This document shows positions 32,404-40,086 of a DNA stretch of 64,000 nt, one piece after another; position 1 is the stretch's first letter; each line of letters begins with the position of its first letter. The DNA is taken from assembly GCF_024347515.1 (NCBI RefSeq), contig NZ_AP025492.1, forward strand, positions 2,728,001 to 2,792,000, given 5' to 3'. The notes under the pieces are model-generated. The model ran no database searches and was not told the DNA's origin. It saw only the letters and a list, made by a program, of their open reading frames with translations. The position numbers and the translations under genes were made by a program. Source of the stretch: Vibrio gigantis (GTDB lineage: Bacteria; Pseudomonadota; Gammaproteobacteria; Enterobacterales; Vibrionaceae).

Positions 32404-33444
32404 ATGGAAACGATTCACACGCTCACTCAGTTACTAAAGAATAGCGGTTGCCAATACGATATCTACGACCTAGGTCGTCGCATTCAGAAGATCGACAACA
32501 CCTTATTCTCTGATGTTGAGCAAGGGAAACAGCCGTACCCATTTCCACTTCAGAAACAAGCTCACTTAGCCATTAGTTACTGGAACGAACACAAGCAACC
32601 TTGGATTTGGTTCCTAAAGTTTAAACTGGACGAAAGAGGCCTATTACATCAAGGCGATGTAGGTAACTTCCTTAAGTTTGTTATCGAAGCAATGGGCACA
32701 CGTTTAAACGGCGAAATCAGCGAAGAGCAACAACAAAAGCTGTCTAACAACCCCTACACGTTTAAGCCTTCAGAAGACAAGATGGCCGTGTTCCATAGCC
32801 AAGTAAGAGCCGGTTTAGACCTGGCGACGAGCCAATACTACGAACACGCTCAACACTACTTCACTGGCGATCTAGGCTGGGACAACTGGAAAACTGTTGG
32901 TCTTCAAGGCATCACCGATATATGTGCTCGCCTAGGCAGCCAGCAAAACGGTGTCGCGATTCGTAAAGCATTGAACAAACTGCCATCAGAACCTCTATAC
33001 GCAACACTAGGGGCACTTGAACACACGCAAATCAATGACAAGCTGGCTCAACGCTTACAAGAGATGGCTGAAAGCGAGATTAATAGCCAAGAACCGGATC
33101 TGTTTTTACTGTCTGCGTTGGTTCGTGCCCTTTCTGGTGCAGAGCAAAACACAACGAATGCCGTAATTAACCAGGTTCTGGCGAGCCCACGCTTAAGTCA
33201 CCAAGAGGTATTAATTGGTTTGGCTGGTCGTAGCTGGCACGCATTGCAAGATCCAGCGATTGCTGAGCAATTCTTGCTGCGTCTCGCACAAACGGGTAAC
33301 CAAAACTTGTTCAATCAGTTATTTGCAGATTTAGTAATGATTCCAACTCTGAGAATGGTATTTTTACCGCTACTGAACTCAAATCCATCACCAGAACTTG
33401 CCAACGCACTGGTTGAACTGCAACAAGCGGCGAAAGCTAAATAA
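32404..33444 (+). CDS. DUF3549 family protein
   Basis: 346 residues starting METIHTLTQLLKNSGCQYDIYDLGRRIQ. The N-terminal half has the pattern of DUF3549. The C-terminal half is rich in alpha-helical pairs with repeated 'LxxLV/LxxLA' segments, like a helical-repeat scaffold. No signal peptide or catalytic motif is visible. The function is unknown. It is divergent from yqcC-truC and 86 bases upstream of the DUF3301 gene, so the two probably form an operon. Confidence 0.85.
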   Translation: METIHTLTQLLKNSGCQYDIYDLGRRIQKIDNTLFSDVEQGKQPYPFPLQKQAHLAISYWNEHKQPWIWFLKFKLDERGLLHQGDVGNFLKFVIEAMGTRLNGEISEEQQQKLSNNPYTFKPSEDKMAVFHSQVRAGLDLATSQYYEHAQHYFTGDLGWDNWKTVGLQGITDICARLGSQQNGVAIRKALNKLPSEPLYATLGALEHTQINDKLAQRLQEMAESEINSQEPDLFLLSALVRALSGAEQNTTNAVINQVLASPRLSHQEVLIGLAGRSWHALQDPAIAEQFLLRLAQTGNQNLFNQLFADLVMIPTLRMVFLPLLNSNPSPELANALVELQQAAKAK

Positions 33445-33530
33445 GCTCACAAAGAGATTCACCCTATAGCTCATTAAAAAGCGCAACAATCACAATTGGA
33501 ATGAAGAGATAAAAAGGAAGTATGGATTAA

Positions 33531-33839
33531 ATGATAGATAACTTATTGGCTATTTTGTTTCTGTGCTTCTTTTGCTTTCTATTTTGGCAGCAGCGCAGGC
33601 AGTCAGAGCTTGCGAAGGCTGCCATTGCGAGAAAGTGTAAAGAGCTGGATTTACAATTGTTGAGTGTTGCTTTCAGTGGTCATAAGCTTAAGATGCGCAA
33701 TGAGTTAACCACGATTTGGCGCTGGCATACAGTGTACCAATTTGAATTTTCAGCCTTAGGTGATGACCTGTACCAAGGCAAACTGACCATGGTAGGCTTC
33801 CGCTCTATGCGGTTTGAGCTACAGCCTCATAGAATGTAA
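33531..33839 (+). CDS. DUF3301 family small membrane protein
   Basis: 102 residues. An N-terminal membrane helix (LLAILFLCFFCFLFW, residues 5-19) precedes a basic region (QQRRQSELAKAAIARK) and a small beta-rich cytosolic domain with IWRWHTVYQFEFSALGDD. This is the DUF3301 pattern. The function is unknown. The 3' end overlaps the converging acetyltransferase gene by 35 bases. Confidence 0.85.
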   Translation: MIDNLLAILFLCFFCFLFWQQRRQSELAKAAIARKCKELDLQLLSVAFSGHKLKMRNELTTIWRWHTVYQFEFSALGDDLYQGKLTMVGFRSMRFELQPHRM

Positions 33840-34323
33840 CGTCACAATACGCGGTATAGAGATATTCATGGTAAGGGCCAAACTGATCTTGTTTGGTCTC
33901 TTTAAATGCAAAGCCTAATTTTTCCAATAATTTAATTGATGGGTTATGGCCAACATTTACAGTCGCGACAACATTCGTTAGACGTTCTTCAAAACACACC
34001 AAACTAAAGAAAGGTTTTAGCACCTCACTAGCAAGACCTTGATTCCAGTATTCTTTATCCAAAATAAAACCAAGTTCATGCTTACCCTCTTCCGATGAAA
34101 CAAAGACATGCCCAAGATATTCACGGGTTTGGTTGTGGATGATCGCACGGCAGAAGCCGACGTTGTCTTGCAGTATCTCTTCAAATAAGTGCTTAGCAGA
34201 GGCAATAGAGTGCGGCCCATTCATTTCAGCACGATTAATGGGGCAGCAATTCAACTTGATAAAGTCGTGTTGTAGCTGTTCGGTATAAGGAACCAACAGC
34301 GTTCTTGAGGTTGCTATCGTCAT
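33805..34323 (-). CDS. GNAT family N-acetyltransferase (RimJ/RimL-like)
   Basis: 172 residues. The acetyl-CoA fold shows as LGHVFVSSEEGKHELGFIL followed by YWNQGLASEVLKPF (equivalent to the Q/R-x-x-G-x-A loop) and NVGHNPSIKLLEKLGF, typical of RimJ/RimL-type enzymes. The substrate is unknown. The start at 34323 has AAGGAG six bases upstream. Its stop lies inside the converging DUF3301 gene. Confidence 0.88.
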   Translation of the reverse strand: MTIATSRTLLVPYTEQLQHDFIKLNCCPINRAEMNGPHSIASAKHLFEEILQDNVGFCRAIIHNQTREYLGHVFVSSEEGKHELGFILDKEYWNQGLASEVLKPFFSLVCFEERLTNVVATVNVGHNPSIKLLEKLGFAFKETKQDQFGPYHEYLYTAYCDVTFYEAVAQTA

Positions 34324-34409
34324 AAAACACTCCTTGTGTTGACCATTAGCAGAAAGCAGATGTAGTGCTCTTAAATAAAGAGCAGCGCCTAGATAAAAAC
34401 GCCAAGAAA

Positions 34410-34884
34410 AGAAAAGCCCCGACACCGAAGTGTCAGGGCTAGGGTCTTACTCGCAGCAGTCCGGCTACTAATTAATGCTCCATGCATCATCCATAATAGT
34501 GGCTGTAATCCTTCAGCTCTTTCCTTTACTTCGCCGTCCTAGCGGTGTCCAATCTTCCTGAAAGCTAACAATCCTAGTTAGCGCACATCACTTGTTCCGT
34601 GAGCGGTGTCCTTTACATCATCCTGATGCTAATCCAACCCTTTAATCCTAAAGGTGTCCATTGTCATTCCGTTGCAGCTAACTTCCTGTTAACTGACTGT
34701 ATCCCTACAATGTCCTTACGCTCCATGCTTGATCACTCAATCCTAAGTAACCAAATCTTCATCCTGAAGATAACCAAATCCTTGGTGCTTTCCTGTTCCG
34801 TGTCAGAATCCTTCCGACAAGGTTTAATCTACGCGATTTAGGATTTCGGACAATAGATTTACATCACACTTTGAATCCAGCTGA
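34410..34884 (-). ncRNA. csrB: CsrB-family regulatory RNA (CsrA-sequestering)
   Basis: No protein is encoded on either strand in this stretch. Read on the minus strand it holds about 27 GGA motifs in roughly 420 bases, many as AGGA or CAGGATG in small hairpin loops (for example TCAGGATGA and TTCAGGAAG). It ends in a strong terminator with a UUCG loop (34415-34440) and a T run. These are the marks of CsrB/CsrC RNAs, which bind many copies of CsrA and relieve its repression. Context agrees: in E. coli csrB is next to yqcC and syd, and yqcC is 2.1 kb away here. A TATAAT at 34892-34897 (minus strand) suggests a start near 34884, but the 5' end is uncertain. Confidence 0.88.
34415..34440 (-). terminator. 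Terminator of the CsrB-like RNA
   Basis: An 11-bp stem (one G-U pair on the minus strand) closed by a UUCG tetraloop in a C(UUCG)G context, followed by TTTTCTTTTC on the minus strand. Confidence 0.92.
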
Positions 34885-34976
34885 GTTGTTAATTATATAA
34901 AACAATTAAAATTCAACACCTTAACCATATGCATATCAATCTCTCTAGGCTACTATTCGTGTTATCTCACAGCCTT

Positions 34977-34994
34977 TGTAAGAGATCTCTCACA
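34977..34994 (-). promoter_or_regulatory. GacA/UvrY/VarA-type upstream activating palindrome
   Basis: An 18-bp near-perfect palindrome, TGTGAGAGATCTCTTACA on the minus strand. It matches the TGTAAG-N6-CTTACA class bound by the GacA/UvrY/VarA response regulators in front of csrB-type RNAs. It lies about 95-110 bases upstream of the suggested RNA start, the usual distance. Confidence 0.8.
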
Positions 34995-35071
34995 CGCAAT
35001 GGGATGTTTTATGATTCGCTATCATCCACCGGAGCGAGTAAAATGACTGAAGACTAAAAATGGAGGTCAAC

Positions 35072-35356
35072 ATGCTGACAAAAGATGTTTCTGAAGAGTT
35101 GAAATCGGTGCTTGAAGGACTGCAAGCACAAGGCAAAGAGCCGACCGTTGCGTTAGTGAAAGCTCGCATGAGTACATCGGTTCCAATGCCTGCTTTAATC
35201 ACGACCATCAAGAGCTGGAAAAGCGCCAATCGTGTTCCTAAAGTGGAAGTCGCGACACAAGAAGAGCCAGCACTAGACCGTGTTAGCCAACTGGAAAAGC
35301 AAATCCTAGAACTGACCGCTCGCGTTGCCACGCTAGAAACGAAGCTATTAAAATAA
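35072..35356 (+). CDS. Small coiled-coil protein, KfrA-N-like
   Basis: 94 residues. The N-terminal half (LKSVLEGLQAQGKEPTVALVKARM, then ALITTIKSWKSAN) resembles the helix-turn-helix module found at the start of KfrA-type DNA-binding proteins. The C-terminus (LEKQILELTARVATLETKLLK) is a clear short coiled coil. The start at 35072 follows GGAGG by five bases; a start at 35060 would overlap it. It is co-directional with the yaiI-like gene 26 bases later. The function is unknown; DNA binding is inference. Confidence 0.8.
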   Translation: MLTKDVSEELKSVLEGLQAQGKEPTVALVKARMSTSVPMPALITTIKSWKSANRVPKVEVATQEEPALDRVSQLEKQILELTARVATLETKLLK

Positions 35357-35382
35357 ATAAGCGAACAGAGAAATAGAACACT

Positions 35383-35826
35383 ATGAAGATATGGGTTGAT
35401 GCGGACGCTTGTCCAAAGGTTATCCGAGAAACAATCGTACGCGCAGCTGAGCGCACAGGGGTTGAATGTACCTTTGTGGCAAACCATCTGGTTCCCGTAC
35501 CTAAACGCAATAACATTCACTCAATTCAAGTACCGAGCGGGTTTGATATTGCTGATGATGAAATCGTAAAACGAACCGAACCCGGCGATCTTGTCATTAC
35601 ATCCGATATCCCTCTGGCTGACGAAGTGATCACCAAAGGTGGACAAGCGCTCAGTTCTCGTGGCGAGCTTTACACTAAAGAGACCATCAAAGCACGCCTG
35701 AACATTCGTGACTTTATGGATACCATGCGTTCAAGTGGTATTCAAACGGGTGGACCAAGTGCCCTCTCTCAAACCGATCGTCGTGAGTTTGCTAACCACC
35801 TCGATCGCCTGTTAGCAAAGCGTTAA
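35383..35826 (+). CDS. YaiI/YqxD family protein (UPF0178/DUF188)
   Basis: 147 residues starting [18 protein letters not shown], the family signature with acidic residues resembling a PIN-like/NYN fold. Further motifs are [16 protein letters not shown] and [10 protein letters not shown]. Biochemical role is not established. It is probably in an operon with the small coiled-coil gene upstream. Confidence 0.93.
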   Translation: MKIWVDADACPKVIRETIVRAAERTGVECTFVANHLVPVPKRNNIHSIQVPSGFDIADDEIVKRTEPGDLVITSDIPLADEVITKGGQALSSRGELYTKETIKARLNIRDFMDTMRSSGIQTGGPSALSQTDRREFANHLDRLLAKR

Positions 35827-35944
35827 CCTTCCCCTTTTCTCCAGAGAGATCTGAGAAAGTCTCTTTTAGGTAACAACAAGCTCAGTGAAATTTTAATCGA
35901 CATACTCCGTTCTTGATATTTATTACAATAACGGAGTATTGATT

Positions 35945-36685
35945 ATGATTCGTCGAATCGCCCTATCGCTATCCATTCTTTTTTGCACCACTCAACCCTC
36001 GTTTGCTGATGAAAGCTATGCCAATGAAGAATACGGAATCATTGGAGGCAGCATCACCTACGGCGAAAGTGTTTTCTCCACTAAAAGTTCTCCTCAATTC
36101 GGTGCAACACCCAACCTCTTCTATTCCGGCCCGAAAGGCTTTATTGATGGCAGCCTAGCCAATTGGCAACTGCTACCTTATGTGGGGCTATCAGGAAACT
36201 GGCGCTTTGCTGAGGTATCAGATACCTTCATTGATCTGCCTAATGGTATTCAAGACAGAGATGGCAATGGAGAGCTAGGGGTAACCTTAGGTACGGTAGG
36301 AGCACGCCTCACCTATTTACACGATGTGACTTCAGAACATAATGGCTACGAAGTTCAGTTCCACTTAGGCAGAACGTTAGAAACCTGGACACAGCCACTC
36401 ACTATCACGCCTTACATAGAAATCGACTATCGAGATAAAAAGCTCTCAAATCATCTTTACGGTATTTCTAACTCGGAGGCTTCATCTTCAGGGTTGAGTC
36501 AGTTTGATACTGGGTCAACCTTTGTCTATCAAGCAGGGTTAATCGGACTCTATGAGTTCACACCCACTTGGATTGGTATCGCACGAGCCGACTTAATACA
36601 TCACGACAGCAACAGCGACTTGATCCAGCGAGATTTAGGTTGGTCATTTGAATTAGGTGTGACCTATCGTTTTGCGGGATTGTAA
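35945..36685 (+). CDS. MipA/OmpV family outer membrane protein
   Basis: 246 residues. A signal peptide (MIRRIALSLSILFCTTQPSFA) is followed by a beta-barrel pattern of alternating strands. The family marks are YGIIGGSITYGESVF near the start, PNLFYSGPKGFIDG in the middle, and the terminal barrel strand LGVTYRFAGL. MipA/OmpV proteins are implicated in murein-synthesis scaffolding or antibiotic uptake; which applies here is unknown. ATG at 35945 has GGAG nine bases upstream. Confidence 0.87.
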   Translation: MIRRIALSLSILFCTTQPSFADESYANEEYGIIGGSITYGESVFSTKSSPQFGATPNLFYSGPKGFIDGSLANWQLLPYVGLSGNWRFAEVSDTFIDLPNGIQDRDGNGELGVTLGTVGARLTYLHDVTSEHNGYEVQFHLGRTLETWTQPLTITPYIEIDYRDKKLSNHLYGISNSEASSSGLSQFDTGSTFVYQAGLIGLYEFTPTWIGIARADLIHHDSNSDLIQRDLGWSFELGVTYRFAGL

Positions 36686-36686
36686 G

Positions 36687-36748
36687 TTTGTAGGCTCCAA
36701 TAATTTGTAGGCTCCAATAAAAAGAGCCTACATCAATGCAGGCTCTTT
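36687..36748. repeat. 17-bp tandem duplication joined to a terminator hairpin
   Basis: The unit TTTGTAGGCTCCAATAA occurs twice head-to-tail (36687-36703 and 36704-36720). Both copies contain GTAGGCTC, which can pair with the single GAGCCTAC at 36724-36731. The second arm GCAGGCTCTTT (36738-36748) pairs with AAAGAGCCTAC-type sequence at 36721-36731. The region therefore offers alternative terminator stems between the converging mipA-type and abgT-type genes. Confidence 0.8.
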
Positions 36749-36805
36749 GGTATCTCATAGTTTATTCTGTTGATAGCGAATCAAATACTCACTTATCACT
36801 GCTCA

Positions 36806-38392
36806 CTAAGGCGTGTAGTACGTTGCAGCGCCCGGACCTACTGGTAGGCCAAATACAAATACCCAAACGTAGAACATTAAGCTCCAACCAACCAAGAACA
36901 CGATTGAGTATGGAAGCATGGTTGCAATCAGAGTACCGATACCTAGGTTCTTCATGTAACGCGTCGCTACCGCAAGGATAAGACCGAAGTAGCTCATCAT
37001 TGGAGTAATGATGTTGGTTGTTGAATCACCGATACGGTAAGCCGCCTGAATCGTTTCTGGTGCGTAACCTACTAGCATTAGCATTGGAACGAAGATAGGC
37101 GCTGTTACTGCCCACTGAGCAGAAGCTGAACCGATCATCAGGTTAATGAAGCCACACATTAGGATGAATGCGAAGAACAACATTGGACCCGTTAGGCCGA
37201 TATCTTGTAGGAAAGTAGCACCTGCAACTGCGAATACTTGACCGAAGTTAGTCCACTTGAAGAAAGCGACAAACTGAGCAGCAAAGAACACAAGTACGAT
37301 GTACATGCCCATTGAAGACATCGACTTAGACATTGCCTCGATCACATCACGGTCTGTTTTCATTGTGCCGGTAACTTTACCGTAAACAAAACCAGGAACC
37401 GCGAAGAATACGAAGATGAACGCTACGATACTTTTCAGGAATGGAGAACCTGAAACCGTACCTGCTGCTGAACGTAGAACACCATCAGCTGGAACAATCG
37501 TCCAAGCAAGAAGGGCTGAAACCGCTAGCACTGCTATACCCGCAAGCTTAAGGCCTTTCTTCTCAACGTCTGTTAGCTTGCCCATTGAATCATTTGATAA
37601 ATCTTCAGACGCTTCTTCGTCGTTGTATTTACCCAGTTTTGGTTCAACAATCTTCTCAGTTACAAATGCACCTGTAATAGCGATGAAGAAAGTAGAAACA
37701 AACATGAAGTACCAGTTTGATTCAGGACCAACGCTGTAAGTCGGGTCAATCATTTGTGCTGCTGTTTCTGTGATACCAGAAAGCAGTGGGTCAACCGTAC
37801 CGATTAGAAGGTTTGCAGAGTAACCACCAGATACACCAGCAAATGCTGCCGCTAGACCCGCTAATGGGTGACGACCCAAAGAGTGGAAAAGCATTGCTGC
37901 AAGCGGGATAAGTACTACATAGCCCAGCTCTGAAGCCGTGTTAGAGATGATACCTGCAAAAACGACAGTTACCGTAACCATGCGCTTAGATGCGCCCATT
38001 ACCATGCCACGCATCGCAGCAGATAATAGACCTGAGTGCTCAGCAATTGCTACACCTAGCATTGCAACCAGCACGGTACCTAATGGCGCAAAGCCAACAA
38101 AGTTTTTAACTAGATTCGTTACGATGAGTTGTAAGCCTTCAGCATTCAGTAAGCTTACAACATAGATCATTCCGTCAACAGAACGACCTGGAGCACCTTC
38201 TGGGCGAGGGTCCATAACAGACACTTCAAAATATCCAGCGATACCTGAAGTAACTAGAATAGCGACACAGAAGATTGCGAAAAGAGTGATTGGGTGGGGT
38301 AATAGGTTCCCCAAATATTCAACACCATCGAGAAAACGGGTAAAAATAGGTTTCTTTGGCGAGTTGTTTTTTATTGAAGCTGATGAACTCAT
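36806..38392 (-). CDS. AbgT family transporter
   Basis: 528 residues with many hydrophobic segments (about 11-13). The family name comes from the p-aminobenzoyl-glutamate carrier; other members (MtrF, YdaH) export sulfonamides. Recognisable stretches are LLPHPITLFAIFCVAIL near the N-terminus, and AAAFAGVSGGYSANLLIGTVDP and IGDSTTNIITPMMSYF, which line the substrate path. The ATG at 38392 follows AGGAGGG. It is the only gene of its transcript, with a terminator on the 3' side. Substrate is not decided by sequence. Confidence 0.93.
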   Translation of the reverse strand: MSSSASIKNNSPKKPIFTRFLDGVEYLGNLLPHPITLFAIFCVAILVTSGIAGYFEVSVMDPRPEGAPGRSVDGMIYVVSLLNAEGLQLIVTNLVKNFVGFAPLGTVLVAMLGVAIAEHSGLLSAAMRGMVMGASKRMVTVTVVFAGIISNTASELGYVVLIPLAAMLFHSLGRHPLAGLAAAFAGVSGGYSANLLIGTVDPLLSGITETAAQMIDPTYSVGPESNWYFMFVSTFFIAITGAFVTEKIVEPKLGKYNDEEASEDLSNDSMGKLTDVEKKGLKLAGIAVLAVSALLAWTIVPADGVLRSAAGTVSGSPFLKSIVAFIFVFFAVPGFVYGKVTGTMKTDRDVIEAMSKSMSSMGMYIVLVFFAAQFVAFFKWTNFGQVFAVAGATFLQDIGLTGPMLFFAFILMCGFINLMIGSASAQWAVTAPIFVPMLMLVGYAPETIQAAYRIGDSTTNIITPMMSYFGLILAVATRYMKNLGIGTLIATMLPYSIVFLVGWSLMFYVWVFVFGLPVGPGAATYYTP

Positions 38393-38778
38393 CAGTTCCC
38401 TCCTTGTAGTGATTCCTATGCAATTGTGACAAAAATGTTCAAATTGCCAGCGAAGGGTACGCGACAAAATTATCAATTAGAAATTCAAAATGTTACAAAA
38501 TGTGTAACAAATGGTGATTTTTAACTCTATTTGAACAATTAATTAGCAAATAAATCTACATTAAATACAATATCTAGATTTATAATTCACAAGCACCCAT
38601 TCACTACAAATATAACTAATAGTGTAACCCTTTGATTCACTTAAAAATAAAACACACCATACTCTAAATTAATACACGATACTCTGTAAGGTTCTTCTCG
38701 AGGGAAAAGAAAACAGACAAATGAATGAAGTTTGACCTCCCCCTCGTTTTTACACTCGTGTCACATCAATTTGACTGA
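38393..38778. promoter_or_regulatory. AbgT upstream region with inverted repeat
   Basis: No gene is seen in this A/T-rich stretch of nearly 400 bases. It contains an inverted repeat TGTTAC (38491-38496), 7 bases, GTAACA (38504-38509), about 100 bases upstream of the transporter start. It may be an operator, but I do not recognise a specific regulator. Confidence 0.35.
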
Positions 38779-38904
38779 CTATTTCTGAACCGCCTTGAAT
38801 CTCGGATTGGTTTTGCAGATAACATAATGACGTCCCCTGCGCTTTACTATCTGGCAATCTGGGTGACGGCTTCTTGCACTTTTAAGTGATTTCACAACTT
38901 TCAT
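38779..38904 (-). CDS. rpmJ2: 50S ribosomal protein L36, zinc-free type B
   Basis: A 41-residue protein beginning [20 protein letters not shown] and ending NPRFKAVQK, the YkgO/type B L36 pattern. It lacks the CxxC-x12-C-x4-H zinc ribbon of the ordinary L36. The start directly follows the rpmE2 stop (TAGATG), so translation is coupled. It is expected to replace zinc-binding L36 when zinc is scarce. Easily missed because it is so short. Confidence 0.95.
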   Translation of the reverse strand: MKVVKSLKSARSRHPDCQIVKRRGRHYVICKTNPRFKAVQK

Positions 38905-39165
38905 CTATTTAGCTCCCTTACCTAATTGACCAAAACGACGAGTAAAGTTCGCTACACGTCCCTCTTTATGTAGCACTCGTTGTTTACCCGTATAGAAAGG
39001 ATGCGACTTTGATGACACCTCAATCGTGAAGTAAGGATAAGTATTGCCATCTTCCCATTCGATAGTACGGTCTGTTTTCAGCGTTGACCCGATTAAGAAG
39101 TACTCATCGATATTGGTGTCATGAAAAACCACAGGACGGTAATCAGGATGGATATTCGGTTTCAT
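38905..39165 (-). CDS. rpmE2: 50S ribosomal protein L31, type B (zinc-free)
   Basis: 86 residues starting [18 protein letters not shown], typical of YkgM/L31B. It contains no cysteine, so the zinc site of type A L31 is absent. Under zinc starvation it displaces the zinc-containing L31 and frees zinc. The start at 39165 was preferred to the in-frame extension to 39300, which would pass through the operator. Transcription is probably Zur-controlled (see the palindrome upstream). Confidence 0.96.
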   Translation of the reverse strand: MKPNIHPDYRPVVFHDTNIDEYFLIGSTLKTDRTIEWEDGNTYPYFTIEVSSKSHPFYTGKQRVLHKEGRVANFTRRFGQLGKGAK

Positions 39166-39184
39166 TGTATTTCCCTTAAATGAC

Positions 39185-39214
39185 TCATTTGATATGTTAT
39201 AACATATCAAATGA
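39185..39214 (-). promoter_or_regulatory. Zur operator (30-bp perfect palindrome)
   Basis: A perfect 30-bp palindrome with core GATATGTTATAACATATC, centred 35 bases upstream of the rpmE2 start. It resembles the Zur box GAAATGTTATA-N-TATAACATTTC of gamma-proteobacteria. Zinc-bound Zur would repress rpmE2-rpmJ2 and release it under zinc limitation. The trmO promoter on the other side may also be affected. Confidence 0.88.
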
Positions 39215-39289
39215 TAATTATTATCAAAAGAAAGGCAAGCGATTTTATGATATTTTCCCGTCTTAAACGTAATCAGAGAACGCCCTGCT

Positions 39290-39985
39290 ATGTACACCAT
39301 TGAACCTGTTGGCTTTATTGAGTCTCCTTATAAAGAGAAGTTCGCTGTTCCAAGGCAGCCTAGGTTGGTACCCACATCCACCTCAAGAGTTAGGTTAACT
39401 GACGCAGCAAACTGCCTTGAGTCCGTTCGTGATATTGAGCAATTTAGCCATGTTTGGTTGCTATTTCTGTTCGACAAAAACCTTGAAGCAGGCTGGAAAC
39501 CAACAGTAAGGCCACCTCGACTCGGTGGAAATGAACGCATAGGTGTGTTCGCATCACGTGCCACTTTTAGGCCGAATGGAATAGGCATGTCTGCGGTTGA
39601 GCTCAAAGGTGTCTCTCAAGAAAAGGGGCAAACTTGGTTGGATTTGGGCAGTGTTGATCTCGTCGACGGCACGCCTATCATCGACATCAAACCTTATATT
39701 CCCTATTCCGATTCGATTCCTGATGCATTGGGAGGGTTTGCCGCTGATGAGCCAAAGGTACTCGAAGTTAACTTTTCTCAACAGGCACAAAGTAAGCTCG
39801 CAAGCCACCCACAAGCGCGTCATATTATTCAGGTGATCAAAGAAGTATTAGGCCAAGATCCTCGTCCTGCCTATAAGAAAGGTAGGCCAGACAACAAGGA
39901 ATATGCGGTAAATTTGTTCGATCTGAACGTGAAATTCGTTGTTGAGGCGCTTTTCATCAATGTAACTGACATTGAACGCTTTTGA
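39290..39985 (+). CDS. trmO: tRNA (adenine(37)-N6)-methyltransferase TrmO
   Basis: 231 residues. A SAM-dependent methyltransferase with a single-sheet beta-barrel (UPF0066/VirR) fold; it methylates N6-threonylcarbamoyl-A37 in tRNA. It opens [18 protein letters not shown]. Core motifs are [39 protein letters not shown] and the [10 protein letters not shown] segment. It is followed by proS, as in E. coli (yaeB-proS). Confidence 0.96.
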   Translation: MYTIEPVGFIESPYKEKFAVPRQPRLVPTSTSRVRLTDAANCLESVRDIEQFSHVWLLFLFDKNLEAGWKPTVRPPRLGGNERIGVFASRATFRPNGIGMSAVELKGVSQEKGQTWLDLGSVDLVDGTPIIDIKPYIPYSDSIPDALGGFAADEPKVLEVNFSQQAQSKLASHPQARHIIQVIKEVLGQDPRPAYKKGRPDNKEYAVNLFDLNVKFVVEALFINVTDIERF

Positions 39986-40086
39986 GATCCCAAATAGGCT
40001 GATATTATATGCGGCTATATCAGATTTGCTGTGGTCACGAACGACAGCAAGTTTTCTTTTATCAATGATGAAACGGATACCATAGA

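Noticed and set aside
34599..34841. 80-codon plus-strand frame inside the CsrB-like region
   Set aside because: The composition (frequent TCC) is the complement of GGA motifs; there is no ribosome-binding site and no recognisable protein.
34990..35520. 176-codon minus-strand frame opposite the coiled-coil and yaiI-like genes
   Set aside because: It spans two real genes on the other strand that have good ribosome-binding sites; the product resembles nothing.
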